From: DIGJ01 sp041739345
Lineage (GTDB): Bacteria > Bacillota > Clostridia > Lachnospirales > Lachnospiraceae
Reading direction: 5' to 3'
Assembly (NCBI GenBank): GCA_041739345.1
Contig: JBGSNZ010000002.1
Span: 124,001 to 188,000 of the forward strand
DNA length: 64,000 nt
The notes below the pieces were generated by a model. That model was not told the origin of the DNA. It did not search any database and worked only from the letters and a program-made list of their open reading frames with translations. A program made the translations under genes and the position numbers. This document shows positions 7,541-16,885 of the stretch, one piece after another. Position 1 is the first letter of the stretch. Every line of letters starts with the position of its first letter.

Positions 7541-7569
7541 TTGACAAATTTTGGCCGCCTTGCTATAAT
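7541..7569 (+). promoter_or_regulatory. Consensus sigma-A promoter for the NlpC/P60 hydrolase
   Basis: TTGACA (7541-7546), exactly 17 bases, TATAAT (7564-7569): a perfect vegetative promoter. Transcription should start near 7576, giving a leader of about 84 bases before the ATG at 7660. The gene should be strongly expressed unless repressed. Confidence 0.85.
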
Positions 7570-7659
7570 AACTTGTAACATATTTAATAATTTTGTAACA
7601 AATGATAATGGATTATTAACGATTATGACACGTATTGTTTATATATAAGGAGGAACCCA

Positions 7660-8823
7660 ATGATTTCATTAGTAAGACGAACGGTAATTGCAGGTATTGC
7701 TGGCATTACATTATTTACATCGAGCACCATTACAACCAACGCAGATATCACCTTAAACGAGGTGGATATGGCTGGTATTACATTGAATTTGGATTTATAT
7801 GCAGCGGAGGCAGTCGCAAATGCTAATACAGGTGGTGATGATACAGATGTAGAAAAGAAAGACGATTTTAAACTTAATTTAGTTTACGACCGTTTGGGTG
7901 TTGCTAAGGTAGATAATTATTTAAATATACGTAGTGGTCCGGGTGAAGATAAAAAGTTAATTGGTAAATTACCTAAGAATGCTGGATGTAATATTTATAA
8001 AATTAACGATGATGGATGGGCTAAAATTGTTTCTGGAAAAGTAACCGGATGGGTAAAGGCTGAATACCTTGTAACCGATGAAGAAGCAGAAGTATATGCA
8101 AAGCAAGTAGCAACTAAGGTAGCTACTGTAAATACAACTACTTTAAAGGTTCGTTTTCTTCCAACGACGGATGCAAAAGTTTATGATTTAGTTCCAGCAG
8201 ATGAAGAAATTGATGTTGCAAAAGAATACTTAAATGAAGATTATGTTAACAAATTTATTGATAAGCATGCAGAGGATGATTTTGACATTACCGAAGGCGT
8301 TGATATGGATACCATGATGGATGGAATCGATGATTGGGCATGTATTAAGATTGATGATGAAAAAGCTTATATCGCAAAAGAATTTGTTGATATTTCATTC
8401 AAATTAGAACGTGCAGTAGCATTAGAAGAGTTAAATACCGATGGTTCCAGTGGGGTATCTTCATCCAGAGCATCTATGGTTGAATATGCAAAACAATTTT
8501 TAGGAAACCCATATGTTTGGGGAGGTACAAGTTTGACAAACGGAACAGACTGTTCTGGCTTTACAATGAGAATTTATGAACACTTTGGGTATTCCATTCC
8601 AAGAACTTCTTCCGCTCAGTCGTCCTACTTTACAGGAATTAATTCTTCCGATGCGCAGCCAGGAGATTTATTCTTCTACGGAAGTAATGGAAGAGTTAGT
8701 CATGTAGCAATGTATATTGGCGGTGGTCAGGTAATCAATGCAAGTACAGAGCGTACCGGAATTAAAATTTCAAATGCATTCTATCGTACTCCAATTAAAG
8801 TTGGTAGAATTATTAATGATTAA
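7660..8823 (+). CDS. Secreted SH3/NlpC-P60 peptidoglycan endopeptidase
   Basis: Wall hydrolase that cuts stem-peptide bonds, used in growth or cell separation. The 387 residues start with a signal peptide (basic start, hydrophobic 10-22, likely cleaved after the TNA region near 28). An SH3b domain lies at about 82-143 (NYLNIRSGPGEDKKLIGKLP is its signature), and a second, looser one at about 148-255. The NlpC/P60 domain fills 270-387: catalytic Cys298 in NGTDCSGF, His348 in SHVAMYIGG, and Asn360 in the third position. The RBS AAGGAGGA is ideal. The gene is a single transcription unit, with a perfect promoter and tandem repeats upstream and a terminator at 8849. Confidence 0.95.
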   Translation: MISLVRRTVIAGIAGITLFTSSTITTNADITLNEVDMAGITLNLDLYAAEAVANANTGGDDTDVEKKDDFKLNLVYDRLGVAKVDNYLNIRSGPGEDKKLIGKLPKNAGCNIYKINDDGWAKIVSGKVTGWVKAEYLVTDEEAEVYAKQVATKVATVNTTTLKVRFLPTTDAKVYDLVPADEEIDVAKEYLNEDYVNKFIDKHAEDDFDITEGVDMDTMMDGIDDWACIKIDDEKAYIAKEFVDISFKLERAVALEELNTDGSSGVSSSRASMVEYAKQFLGNPYVWGGTSLTNGTDCSGFTMRIYEHFGYSIPRTSSAQSSYFTGINSSDAQPGDLFFYGSNGRVSHVAMYIGGGQVINASTERTGIKISNAFYRTPIKVGRIIND

Positions 8824-8848
8824 TTTATAATTGAATATGAGGTTCATT

Positions 8849-8875
8849 GGGAGTGTTGAAAAACACTCCCTTTCC
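8849..8875 (+). terminator. Intrinsic terminator of the NlpC/P60 gene
   Basis: GGGAGTGTT (8849-8857) pairs with AACACTCCC (8862-8870) around a GAAA loop, followed by TTT. It ends the hydrolase transcript 26 bases after the stop codon. Confidence 0.8.
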
Positions 8876-8884
8876 ATGTATAAT
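8856..8884 (+). promoter_or_regulatory. Candidate promoter nested in the preceding terminator
   Basis: TTGAAA (8856-8861) starts at the tip of the terminator hairpin; 17 bases later is TATAAT (8879-8884). Start of transcription would be near 8891, about 110 bases before the MutS-like gene. It would drive that gene and perhaps rnhA-mutS-mutL-miaA. Confidence 0.55.
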
Positions 8885-9000
8885 AGACTAGAACTTTAAA
8901 GGAGAAACATGTTGAAATAAAAAACATTTCAACTACTTACTTATTTAGGCCTATTTAATTTTAGAAAAGGTCTTCAAAAAATGAAAGGCATGGGCACAAA

Positions 9001-10677
9001 ATGATATATGCAGGAATTGCAATAGGTGTTATAATACTGATTTTTATAAAAGTAAAAGTAGATAAACAAAACTTCGAAACAAAATTGAATATGCATCTTG
9101 AAAAAACATGGGGTCAAGTTCCAACACAGGAATATTCCTATGAAAAACTTGCCTCTATTCCGAAATATTATGAGACGAAGAAAGACGCATCGTTGGATGT
9201 GGATGATATTACATGGAATGATTTGGACATGGATCGTATCTTCATGCTTCTTAACCATACGGAAAGTTCTATTGGCGAGGAGTATCTATATAGTATGCTT
9301 CGCAAACTCCAATATTCGAAGGATTCTTTGGAGGAACGTAACTGGTTAATTACTTTTTTTGTGGACCATCCAAAGGAACGTAAGATTATTCAAAAAAAGC
9401 TTCGTATGATGGGAAAATTAAAAGATATTTCATTCTATGAATATATCAACCGGGTAGATGCGCTAAAACCGCATAAACCATACTTACAATTCTTTTGCTT
9501 GTTTTCATTTCCAGCTTCCATTGGCGCTGCCTTTATTCCGGGAATTGGTTCCTATACATTTGGTTTGATTATCGCTTCCCTTGTATTTAATATTATTATG
9601 TATTATAGAAGAAAAGCAAAAATAGAACTATATTTCAATGTATTTTCTTATATATTAAGATTACTTGCTTTTATGGAGGAATTATCCAAAGCAGACATTA
9701 AAGAATTGGATCCATATTTGAAAGAGTTATCGAGTGAAGTTGCAAAGTTTAAAAAATTTAGAAGAGGCTCATCCCTTGTTATTTCTAAGAATGCTTCAGG
9801 TTCTATGGAAGATCTACTGCTCGATTATCTTCGCATGCTCCTTCATTTTGACTTGATTAAATTTGATTTTATGGTAGATGAACTTTGTAATAAAAAAGAA
9901 AGTTTGAATCATTTGTTTGAAATCATTGGAATCCTTGATTCTACCATTGCAGTTGCTTCGTTTAGACAATTAATGAATCTGGATTATTGCCTTCCGGAAT
10001 TTTCCAAAGCATCTTGTAAGTTAGATGTGGAAGATGTCTATCATCCGCTTATTATTAATCCTGTAAAAAATACAATGAATGCTGAAACTTGTATTTTACT
10101 AACCGGCTCAAATGCATCTGGTAAATCAACCTTTCTAAAGACGGTTGCAATAAACGCAATCCTTGCACAAACGACATATACAAGTTTGAGCAAACATTAT
10201 AAGGGCTGTTTTTTCAAAGTATATTCTTCAATGGCATTGCGCGATGATATTATATCGCAGGAAAGTTACTATATTGTAGAAATAAAATCACTGAAGCGTA
10301 TTTATGATGAATCAGGAAAAGAAATACCAATTCTTTGCTTTATTGATGAAGTACTAAGAGGTACTAATACTGCAGAACGAATTGCAGCTTCGAGTCAGAT
10401 ATTAAAAAGTCTGAGTACTCGTAATGCTTTGGTATTTGCGGCAACGCATGATGTAGAATTAACCTATATCTTAGAAAAATATTTTTTAAACTACCACTTC
10501 CAGGAAAACATAGAAGACAACAGTGTCTTGTTTGATTATATATTAAGAGAAGGAAGGGCATCCTCTAGAAATGCCATCAAACTTCTTGGAATGATGGGAT
10601 ATTCAAAAGAAATCATAGATAGGGCAACAGACGAAGTAAATAATTTTTTAAATACGAATACATGGAATGCATTATAA
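9001..10677 (+). CDS. Membrane-anchored MutS-family ATPase
   Basis: 558 residues. The C-terminal third is a MutS-type ATPase: Walker A GSNASGKST at 369-377, Walker B/D-loop FIDEVLRGTNTAER, and the ATHD switch. The clamp/lever region precedes it, but the N-terminal mismatch-recognition domain of true MutS, with its Phe-x-Glu motif, is absent. Instead there is an N-terminal membrane helix (about 3-19) and a pair of helices near 165-205 (LQFFCLFSFPASIGAAFIPG, then YTFGLIIASLVFNIIMYY). Such membrane MutS-like proteins are found in Clostridia and other groups with no assigned role; standard mismatch repair is unlikely. The RBS is modest (GAAAGGC). It lies just upstream of rnhA and the real mutS. 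Confidence 0.9.
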   Translation: MIYAGIAIGVIILIFIKVKVDKQNFETKLNMHLEKTWGQVPTQEYSYEKLASIPKYYETKKDASLDVDDITWNDLDMDRIFMLLNHTESSIGEEYLYSMLRKLQYSKDSLEERNWLITFFVDHPKERKIIQKKLRMMGKLKDISFYEYINRVDALKPHKPYLQFFCLFSFPASIGAAFIPGIGSYTFGLIIASLVFNIIMYYRRKAKIELYFNVFSYILRLLAFMEELSKADIKELDPYLKELSSEVAKFKKFRRGSSLVISKNASGSMEDLLLDYLRMLLHFDLIKFDFMVDELCNKKESLNHLFEIIGILDSTIAVASFRQLMNLDYCLPEFSKASCKLDVEDVYHPLIINPVKNTMNAETCILLTGSNASGKSTFLKTVAINAILAQTTYTSLSKHYKGCFFKVYSSMALRDDIISQESYYIVEIKSLKRIYDESGKEIPILCFIDEVLRGTNTAERIAASSQILKSLSTRNALVFAATHDVELTYILEKYFLNYHFQENIEDNSVLFDYILREGRASSRNAIKLLGMMGYSKEIIDRATDEVNNFLNTNTWNAL

Positions 10678-10690
10678 TGGAGGAAATAAA

Positions 10691-11167
10691 ATGTTAGTAC
10701 AAATCTATACGGATGGAGCTGCAAGAGGAAATCCAGATGGACCGGGAGGGTATGGTACCATCTTAAGTTATGTTGATAATAATGGACAAGAACATATTCG
10801 AGAATTTTCACAAGGATATAAAAAAACAACCAATAACCGAATGGAACTAATGGCAGCGATTGCCGGATTAGAGGCGTTGACCAAACCTTGCAATGTGGAA
10901 CTTTATTCTGATTCCCAATATGTGATAAAAGCATTTAATGACCATTGGCTTGATGGATGGATCAAAAAAGGATGGAAACGCGGGAAAAATGAGCCAGTGA
11001 AAAACGTAGATTTGTGGAAGCGCCTATTAGATGCGACGAAACCACATAACATCACGTTTATCTGGGTGAAAGGTCATGACGGACATGAACAAAATGAACG
11101 CTGCGACTTTTTAGCAACAAGCGCCGCAGATGGCGATAATCTTATTGAGGATAAAGAGGGTATTTAG
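10691..11167 (+). CDS. rnhA: Ribonuclease HI
   Basis: Cuts the RNA strand of RNA-DNA hybrids, removing R-loops and primer RNA. The 158 residues match the E. coli type: YTDGAARGNPGxGGYG-like N-terminus with the first catalytic Asp, NNRMELMA with the Glu, LYSDSQYVI with the second Asp, WVKGHDGHEQNERCD containing the basic protrusion-side His, and the last Asp in CDFLA. The start is set at ATG 10691 because GGAGG stands 7-8 bases in front; upstream in-frame codons at 10667 lie inside the preceding gene. The stop is 2 bases before mutS, so the two are translated together. Confidence 0.97.
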   Translation: MLVQIYTDGAARGNPDGPGGYGTILSYVDNNGQEHIREFSQGYKKTTNNRMELMAAIAGLEALTKPCNVELYSDSQYVIKAFNDHWLDGWIKKGWKRGKNEPVKNVDLWKRLLDATKPHNITFIWVKGHDGHEQNERCDFLATSAADGDNLIEDKEGI

Positions 11168-11169
11168 AT

Positions 11170-13809
11170 ATGGCACAGCTTACACCAATGATGGAGCAAT
11201 ACACGGAAATAAAAAGCCAGTATAAAGATTGCATCTTATTTTATCGTTTGGGAGATTTTTATGAAATGTTCTTTGGTGATGCAATTACTTGCTCAAAGGA
11301 ACTAGAGATAACTTTAACTGGAAAAAATTGCGGACAGGAAGAAAGAGCACCCATGTGTGGTGTTCCTTATCATGCAGTAGACGCTTATTTAAATAAATTA
11401 ATAAGTAAAGGTTACAAAGTAGCTATTTGCGAACAGGTGGAAGATCCTAAAAACGCGAAAGGTATCGTAAAACGAGATGTGATACGTGTCGTTACACCCG
11501 GTACCAATTTAAATACACAGGCGCTGGATGAGACGAAAAATAATTATCTGATGAGTATTATTTACACAACAAATGCGTATGGTGTATCCACCGTTGACAT
11601 TACAACTGGAGACTATTATGTAACTGAAGTAGATACCGATCGTAAGCTTTTGGATGAAATCAATAAGTTTGGTCCAACTGAAATTATTTGTAACGATTCT
11701 TTTTATGTTTCTGGTATTGACATTGAAGATTTAAGAAATCGGTTAGGAATTTCAGTTTCTTCTTTGGAACCATGGTACTTTGATGATGATTTATGTATCC
11801 GTTGCTTAAAAGAACATTTTAAAGTAGCAAGCCTAAGTGGGCTTGGTCTTGATGATTATACCATCGGCGTCATTGCAGCTGGTTCGGTTATGCAGTATTT
11901 ATATGAGACACAGAAAAATTCGTTGATGCATTTGACCAAACTAACGCCATATGTAACCAGCAAATTTATGCTGTTAGACAGTTCGACAAGAAGAAACTTG
12001 GAGTTAGTAGAAACATTAAGGGAAAAACAAAAAAGAGGTTCCCTTCTATGGGTGCTTGATAAAACAAAAACAGCAATGGGTGCGAGATTACTGCGTAATT
12101 TTATGGAACAGCCATTAATAGAAAAGGAACAAATAAATTTCCGTTTGGATGCCATTGAAGAACTTAATGAGAATGTGATTACAAGAGAAGAGATAAGAGA
12201 GTATCTCAATCCAATCTATGACCTGGAACGACTTATTAGTAAGGTTAGTTATAAAAGTGCCAATCCAAGGGATCTCATTTCATTTAAAGCATCCTTAGCA
12301 ATGCTTCCACATATTAAGTTTTTATTAAAAAGCTTTCATAGTAATCAATTAGCCGAAATTTATGACTGTCTTGATCCTATGGAAGATATTTGTGAGCTAA
12401 TTGAAACATCCATTATGGAAGATGCTCCGCTTACCGTTCGAGAAGGCGGATTAATTAAAGATGGTTACTTTGAGGAAGTTGATATTCTTCGTCGTGCAAA
12501 GACGGAGGGAAAAGACTGGTTGGCGGATTTGGAATCCAGAGAAAAAGAAGCGACCAATATTAAGAACTTAAGAGTGAAGTACAATAAAGTCTTTGGATAT
12601 TACCTGGAAGTAACAAATTCTTATAAAGAACAGGTGCCTTCCCATTGGGTAAGAAAACAAACGCTTGCTAATGCAGAACGCTATACCACGGATGAACTCA
12701 AAAAATTAGAGGATATTATACTTGGTGCAGAAGATAAACTTTTTAATCTAGAATATAATTTATTCTGTGAAATTAGAGATAAGATTGCGCTAGAAATACG
12801 TCGAATTCAAACGAGTGCAAAGGCAGTAGCGGCAATTGATGCGTATGCTTCCTTAGCCTTAGTTGCGGAACGTAATAACTTTGTACGGCCTGTGATTAAC
12901 ACAGATGGTGTCATTGATATCAAAGATGGACGTCATCCAGTTGTGGAAAAGATGATTACCAATGATTTATTTGTAGCCAATGATACTTACCTTGATAATC
13001 TTGAAAAACGTGTTTCCATTATCACCGGTCCAAATATGGCGGGTAAATCCACCTATATGAGGCAATCTGCCCTGATTGTATTAATGGCACAAATCGGTAG
13101 TTTTGTACCGGCGAAAAGTGCCAATATTGGTATTGTGGATCGGATTTTTACGCGTGTCGGTGCTTCGGATGATTTGGCTAGCGGCCAAAGTACCTTTATG
13201 GTTGAAATGACAGAGGTTGCGAATATTCTTCGGAATGCAACAAAAAACAGTCTCTTAATCTTAGACGAAATCGGACGTGGAACGAGTACCTTTGATGGAC
13301 TTAGTATTGCATGGGCAGTCGTTGAACATATCAGTAATCCAAGACTACTTGGCGCAAAGACTTTATTTGCAACCCATTATCACGAATTAACTGAACTTGA
13401 AGGTAAGCTAGATAGTGTGAATAATTATTGTATCGCGGTCAAGGAACAAGGCGAAGACATTGTTTTTCTTCGAAAAATTGTGCCGGGTGGAGCAGATAAA
13501 AGTTATGGAATTCAGGTTGCAAAGCTAGCGGGTGTACCTGAATCCGTACTAATTCGGGCAAGAGAACTTGCAGATGAGTTAAGTGATAATGATATTATTA
13601 TCAAGGCGAAAGATATTTCCGTACCAAAACAGCAATCTAAAGTAGCTGAGGATGCCTTCCAGCTTTCTATTTTTGATACCATGCAAAGTAATCATTCATC
13701 GGAAGACATAATTTCAGAACTTCGAGAGCTTAATTTAGCATCTATCACACCGATTGATGCATTAAACAAACTATATAAGATACAAGAAAAGATCAAAGAA
13801 CGTTGGTGA
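11170..13809 (+). CDS. mutS: DNA mismatch repair protein MutS
   Basis: Recognises mismatches and small loops in new DNA and recruits MutL. The 879 residues contain the complete MutS1 plan: N-terminal mismatch-binding domain with the FYEMF motif (Phe-x-Glu) near residue 35, connector and core domains, lever/clamp, and the C-terminal ATPase with Walker A GPNMAGKST (from residue 620), LLILDEIGRGTSTFDGLS, and ATHYHELTEL. The C-terminal helix-turn-helix dimer region is present. RBS AGAGGG. It sits in the order rnhA-mutS-mutL-miaA, a common repair/tRNA-modification operon in Firmicutes. Confidence 0.99.
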   Translation: MAQLTPMMEQYTEIKSQYKDCILFYRLGDFYEMFFGDAITCSKELEITLTGKNCGQEERAPMCGVPYHAVDAYLNKLISKGYKVAICEQVEDPKNAKGIVKRDVIRVVTPGTNLNTQALDETKNNYLMSIIYTTNAYGVSTVDITTGDYYVTEVDTDRKLLDEINKFGPTEIICNDSFYVSGIDIEDLRNRLGISVSSLEPWYFDDDLCIRCLKEHFKVASLSGLGLDDYTIGVIAAGSVMQYLYETQKNSLMHLTKLTPYVTSKFMLLDSSTRRNLELVETLREKQKRGSLLWVLDKTKTAMGARLLRNFMEQPLIEKEQINFRLDAIEELNENVITREEIREYLNPIYDLERLISKVSYKSANPRDLISFKASLAMLPHIKFLLKSFHSNQLAEIYDCLDPMEDICELIETSIMEDAPLTVREGGLIKDGYFEEVDILRRAKTEGKDWLADLESREKEATNIKNLRVKYNKVFGYYLEVTNSYKEQVPSHWVRKQTLANAERYTTDELKKLEDIILGAEDKLFNLEYNLFCEIRDKIALEIRRIQTSAKAVAAIDAYASLALVAERNNFVRPVINTDGVIDIKDGRHPVVEKMITNDLFVANDTYLDNLEKRVSIITGPNMAGKSTYMRQSALIVLMAQIGSFVPAKSANIGIVDRIFTRVGASDDLASGQSTFMVEMTEVANILRNATKNSLLILDEIGRGTSTFDGLSIAWAVVEHISNPRLLGAKTLFATHYHELTELEGKLDSVNNYCIAVKEQGEDIVFLRKIVPGGADKSYGIQVAKLAGVPESVLIRARELADELSDNDIIIKAKDISVPKQQSKVAEDAFQLSIFDTMQSNHSSEDIISELRELNLASITPIDALNKLYKIQEKIKERW

Positions 13810-13849
13810 AAAATTAAGTGCGAGTACTTTTGCAGGAACGGAGTAAACA

Positions 13850-15826
13850 ATGATTACTTTATTGGATCAAAATACAATTAATAAAATTGCTGCGGGTGAA
13901 GTGATAGAGCGTCCTAGTGCTGTCGTAAAAGAGCTAGTGGAAAATGCAATTGATGCTGGTGCCAATGGAATAACCATTGAAATCAAGGAAGGCGGAATCA
14001 GCTTTATTCGAATTACCGATAATGGAATCGGTATTGCGCCTTCCGAGCTTCAAATTGCGTTCAAGCGTCATTCGACAAGTAAAATCAAATCGGTAGAAGA
14101 CTTAATGACTGTGAAAAGCCTTGGATTTCGTGGTGAAGCACTTTCTAGTATTGCGGCTGTATCTCAGGTTGAACTTGTAACCAAAACGGCAGGCTCGCTT
14201 ACTGGTTCTCGTTATCTAATGGAAGGTGGAGAGGAAAAAGGAATCGAGGAAATTGGTTGCCCAGAAGGAACCACGTTTATCGTAAGAAATCTCTTTTTTA
14301 ATACACCAGCTAGAAGAAAGTTTTTAAAATCAGCAATGACGGAAGCTAGTTACGTCGGGGATTTAATCGAACGTATCGCGATTTCTCATCCAAATATCGC
14401 ATTTAAGTTTATCAATAACAATCAGGTAAAGCTGCAAACATCTGGTAATAATAATTTGAAAGACATCATTTATCATGTTTATGGCAGAGAAATTGCTGGT
14501 CAAACGGTTTCCATAGAAAAAGTGAATGAAACCATTAAAGTAACCGGTTTTATCGGAAAGCCTATGGTTTCTCGTGGTAACCGAAATTATATGAACTATT
14601 TTATTAATGGACGTTACATTAAGAGTAGTATCATCAATCGTGCCATTGAAGAAGCTTATAAACCTTACACCATGTCCCACCGGTATCCGTTTACAGTTTT
14701 ATCTTTTGAAATGGATTCTTCCTTGATTGATGTTAATGTACATCCGACCAAAATGGAAGTACGTTTTTCGAATCAGGAAGAAGTATTTCATACGACATAT
14801 GAAGCGTTATCAAATGGATTAAAAGAAAGAGAAATGATTCCAACGGTAACTTTTGACGCACCAAAGAAAGATATAAAAAGCTTACAAAAAAATCATAGCC
14901 TAGAAAATTCAAAACTAGAAGTGCAAAACTTGGAGAAATCACACTTGACTAATCCAGTTTTAGAAGAAAGTGTATTTTTAGGAAGAACTGCTGTGTTAAA
15001 AAATACGGAGTCAGTTTCCAATCCTATGGTAGAAAAAGGACCTGAGCCATTCGAAAGACACCGTATTGAAGTGGAAAAGCAAGTGGAAGAAAAGAATCAA
15101 ACCAAGCAAGAAATTGACATAAAAAATGAAGAATTAATCAAAGAAGACATCGTCAGAGATGAGGTTGTTTATCATACAGGAGCCCAACTTGATTTATTTT
15201 CAAATGCCCCCGAAAACAATGAACAAATCTTCTTATCAAAGGAAAATATAAAAGAACATCGGATTATTGGACAGTTATTTTCTACCTATTGGCTCATTGA
15301 ATTTGAAGATAAACTCTTTTTGATTGATCAGCATGCTGCCCATGAGAAAGTATTGTTTGAACGTACCATGAAAACAATCAAAAACAGAGAATTTGCTTCT
15401 CAAATGCTGAATCCGCCCGTTATTCTTACACTGAATATGAGGGAGGAAGAGGTATTAAAGAAGAATATAGAGGTATTTAATCAGCTTGGATTTGAAATCG
15501 AACCCTTTGGTGGTCGTGAATTCTCAGTGCGCGCGGTACCTTCCAATCTTTTGAATATAGCACAAAAAGAATTATTAATTGAAATGATAGATGATCTTGT
15601 GGCAGAAGATGGAAAACAGCATACGGATCTGTTATTAGAAAAAGTGGCCTCTCTTTCTTGTAAGGCTGCTGTAAAGGGAAATATGAGATTGTCACAGTTA
15701 GAAGCACATGAATTAATTGATGAGCTTATGACACTCGAAAATCCATATCATTGCCCACATGGACGCCCAACCATCGTTTCCATGAGTAAATACGAAATTG
15801 AAAAGAAATTTAAACGAATTATATAA
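13850..15826 (+). CDS. mutL: DNA mismatch repair endonuclease MutL
   Basis: GHKL ATPase that couples MutS to strand cutting. The N-terminal ATPase shows NAIDAGA, DNGIGI and GFRGEAL (residues about 35-105), then the transducer domain up to about 330. A charged linker (about 335-455) is variable. The C-terminal domain carries DQHAAHEKVLFE (the DQHA-x2-E-x4-E endonuclease motif), CKAAVKGN, and CPHGRPT. This shows that the protein is a nicking MutL as in organisms without MutH. 658 residues, normal for the family. RBS CGGAG; the stop overlaps the ribosome binding site of miaA. Confidence 0.98.
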   Translation: MITLLDQNTINKIAAGEVIERPSAVVKELVENAIDAGANGITIEIKEGGISFIRITDNGIGIAPSELQIAFKRHSTSKIKSVEDLMTVKSLGFRGEALSSIAAVSQVELVTKTAGSLTGSRYLMEGGEEKGIEEIGCPEGTTFIVRNLFFNTPARRKFLKSAMTEASYVGDLIERIAISHPNIAFKFINNNQVKLQTSGNNNLKDIIYHVYGREIAGQTVSIEKVNETIKVTGFIGKPMVSRGNRNYMNYFINGRYIKSSIINRAIEEAYKPYTMSHRYPFTVLSFEMDSSLIDVNVHPTKMEVRFSNQEEVFHTTYEALSNGLKEREMIPTVTFDAPKKDIKSLQKNHSLENSKLEVQNLEKSHLTNPVLEESVFLGRTAVLKNTESVSNPMVEKGPEPFERHRIEVEKQVEEKNQTKQEIDIKNEELIKEDIVRDEVVYHTGAQLDLFSNAPENNEQIFLSKENIKEHRIIGQLFSTYWLIEFEDKLFLIDQHAAHEKVLFERTMKTIKNREFASQMLNPPVILTLNMREEEVLKKNIEVFNQLGFEIEPFGGREFSVRAVPSNLLNIAQKELLIEMIDDLVAEDGKQHTDLLLEKVASLSCKAAVKGNMRLSQLEAHELIDELMTLENPYHCPHGRPTIVSMSKYEIEKKFKRII

Positions 15827-15839
15827 GGATGGATCTATT

Positions 15840-16784
15840 TTGAAAAAACCATTGATTATTTTAACCGGACCAACCGCTGTGGGTAAGACAGCCCTCTCAA
15901 TTCAGCTTGCAAAAGCTGTAAATGGTGAAATCATTTCTGCCGATTCCATGCAGGTTTATAAATATATGGATATTGGGACTGCTAAAATTGAAAAAGAAGA
16001 AATGCAGGGAGTGAAACACTATTTAATCGATGTATTATCACCGGAAGAAGATTTCAACATTGTAAAATTCCAGACTCTTGCAAAAGAGGCAATGGAAGAT
16101 ATTTATGCAAAAGGGAAAATTCCCATCATAGTGGGTGGTACGGGATTTTATATACAGTCTTTAGTCTATGATATTGATTTCAAGGAAAATGATGGAGATA
16201 AAACACTTCGAGATTCGCTCGAAGCGGAAGCGAATTCAGTCGGTGCTGATGCGCTGCATGAAAAGCTAAAAGCAATTGATCCAAAATCAGCGGATGAAAT
16301 TCATCCAAATAATGTGAAGAAGGTAATTCGTGCGCTGGAATTTTATTATCAGACGGGTGAGCTGATTTCCATTCACAATGAAGAGGAGCGAAAAAAAGAA
16401 TCTCCTTACAATTTTTCGTATTTTGTATTAAACCAATCGCGTGATATTTTATATGAACGTATTAATCAAAGAATCGATAAAATGGTTGAAATGGGTCTTT
16501 TGAATGAGGTTGAATTTCTAAAAGAAAAAGGGTATGATAAAAGTCTGGTTTCGATGCAAGGCCTAGGTTATAAAGAGATTTTAGATTATCTTGACGGTAC
16601 TTTAACTCTGGAAGAAGCTATTTTTATATTAAAACGAGATACGAGACATTTTGCAAAACGGCAGGTCACTTGGTTCAAACGGGAAAAGGAAGTAGTCTGG
16701 ATTTCCAAAGAAGAGTACCAAAATGAGGATGCCATTTTAAATAAAATGCTTTCTATACTCAAAGAAAAATTGATCATAATGTAA
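15840..16784 (+). CDS. miaA: tRNA dimethylallyltransferase
   Basis: Adds a dimethylallyl group to A37 of tRNAs that read UNN codons. Walker A GPTAVGKTALS at the very N-terminus, then DSMQVYKYMDIGTAK and VGGTGFYIQSL, then the MQGLGYKEI and HFAKRQVTWF motifs. The start is taken as TTG at 15840, since AAGGATGG stands 8 bases ahead and overlaps the mutL stop. This gives 314 residues, the usual size. The longer in-frame start at 15798 would add 14 residues inside mutL and has no binding site. Weak start codon plus overlap suggests coupling to mutL translation. Confidence 0.96.
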   Translation: MKKPLIILTGPTAVGKTALSIQLAKAVNGEIISADSMQVYKYMDIGTAKIEKEEMQGVKHYLIDVLSPEEDFNIVKFQTLAKEAMEDIYAKGKIPIIVGGTGFYIQSLVYDIDFKENDGDKTLRDSLEAEANSVGADALHEKLKAIDPKSADEIHPNNVKKVIRALEFYYQTGELISIHNEEERKKESPYNFSYFVLNQSRDILYERINQRIDKMVEMGLLNEVEFLKEKGYDKSLVSMQGLGYKEILDYLDGTLTLEEAIFILKRDTRHFAKRQVTWFKREKEVVWISKEEYQNEDAILNKMLSILKEKLIIM

Positions 16785-16885
16785 GAACAAGAAAGATTAC
16801 AAATCTTTGAATCGAAAAGTTTGTGCCTATAAAACTTTCGACACAAACAAATTGCGCATAAGCTGCGCCGGAATTGGAGAAAGAA

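Noticed and set aside
16785..16885. Hairpin between miaA and the PLP enzyme as a terminator or riboswitch
   Set aside because: Stems are short and imperfect with no T-run and no recognised aptamer.
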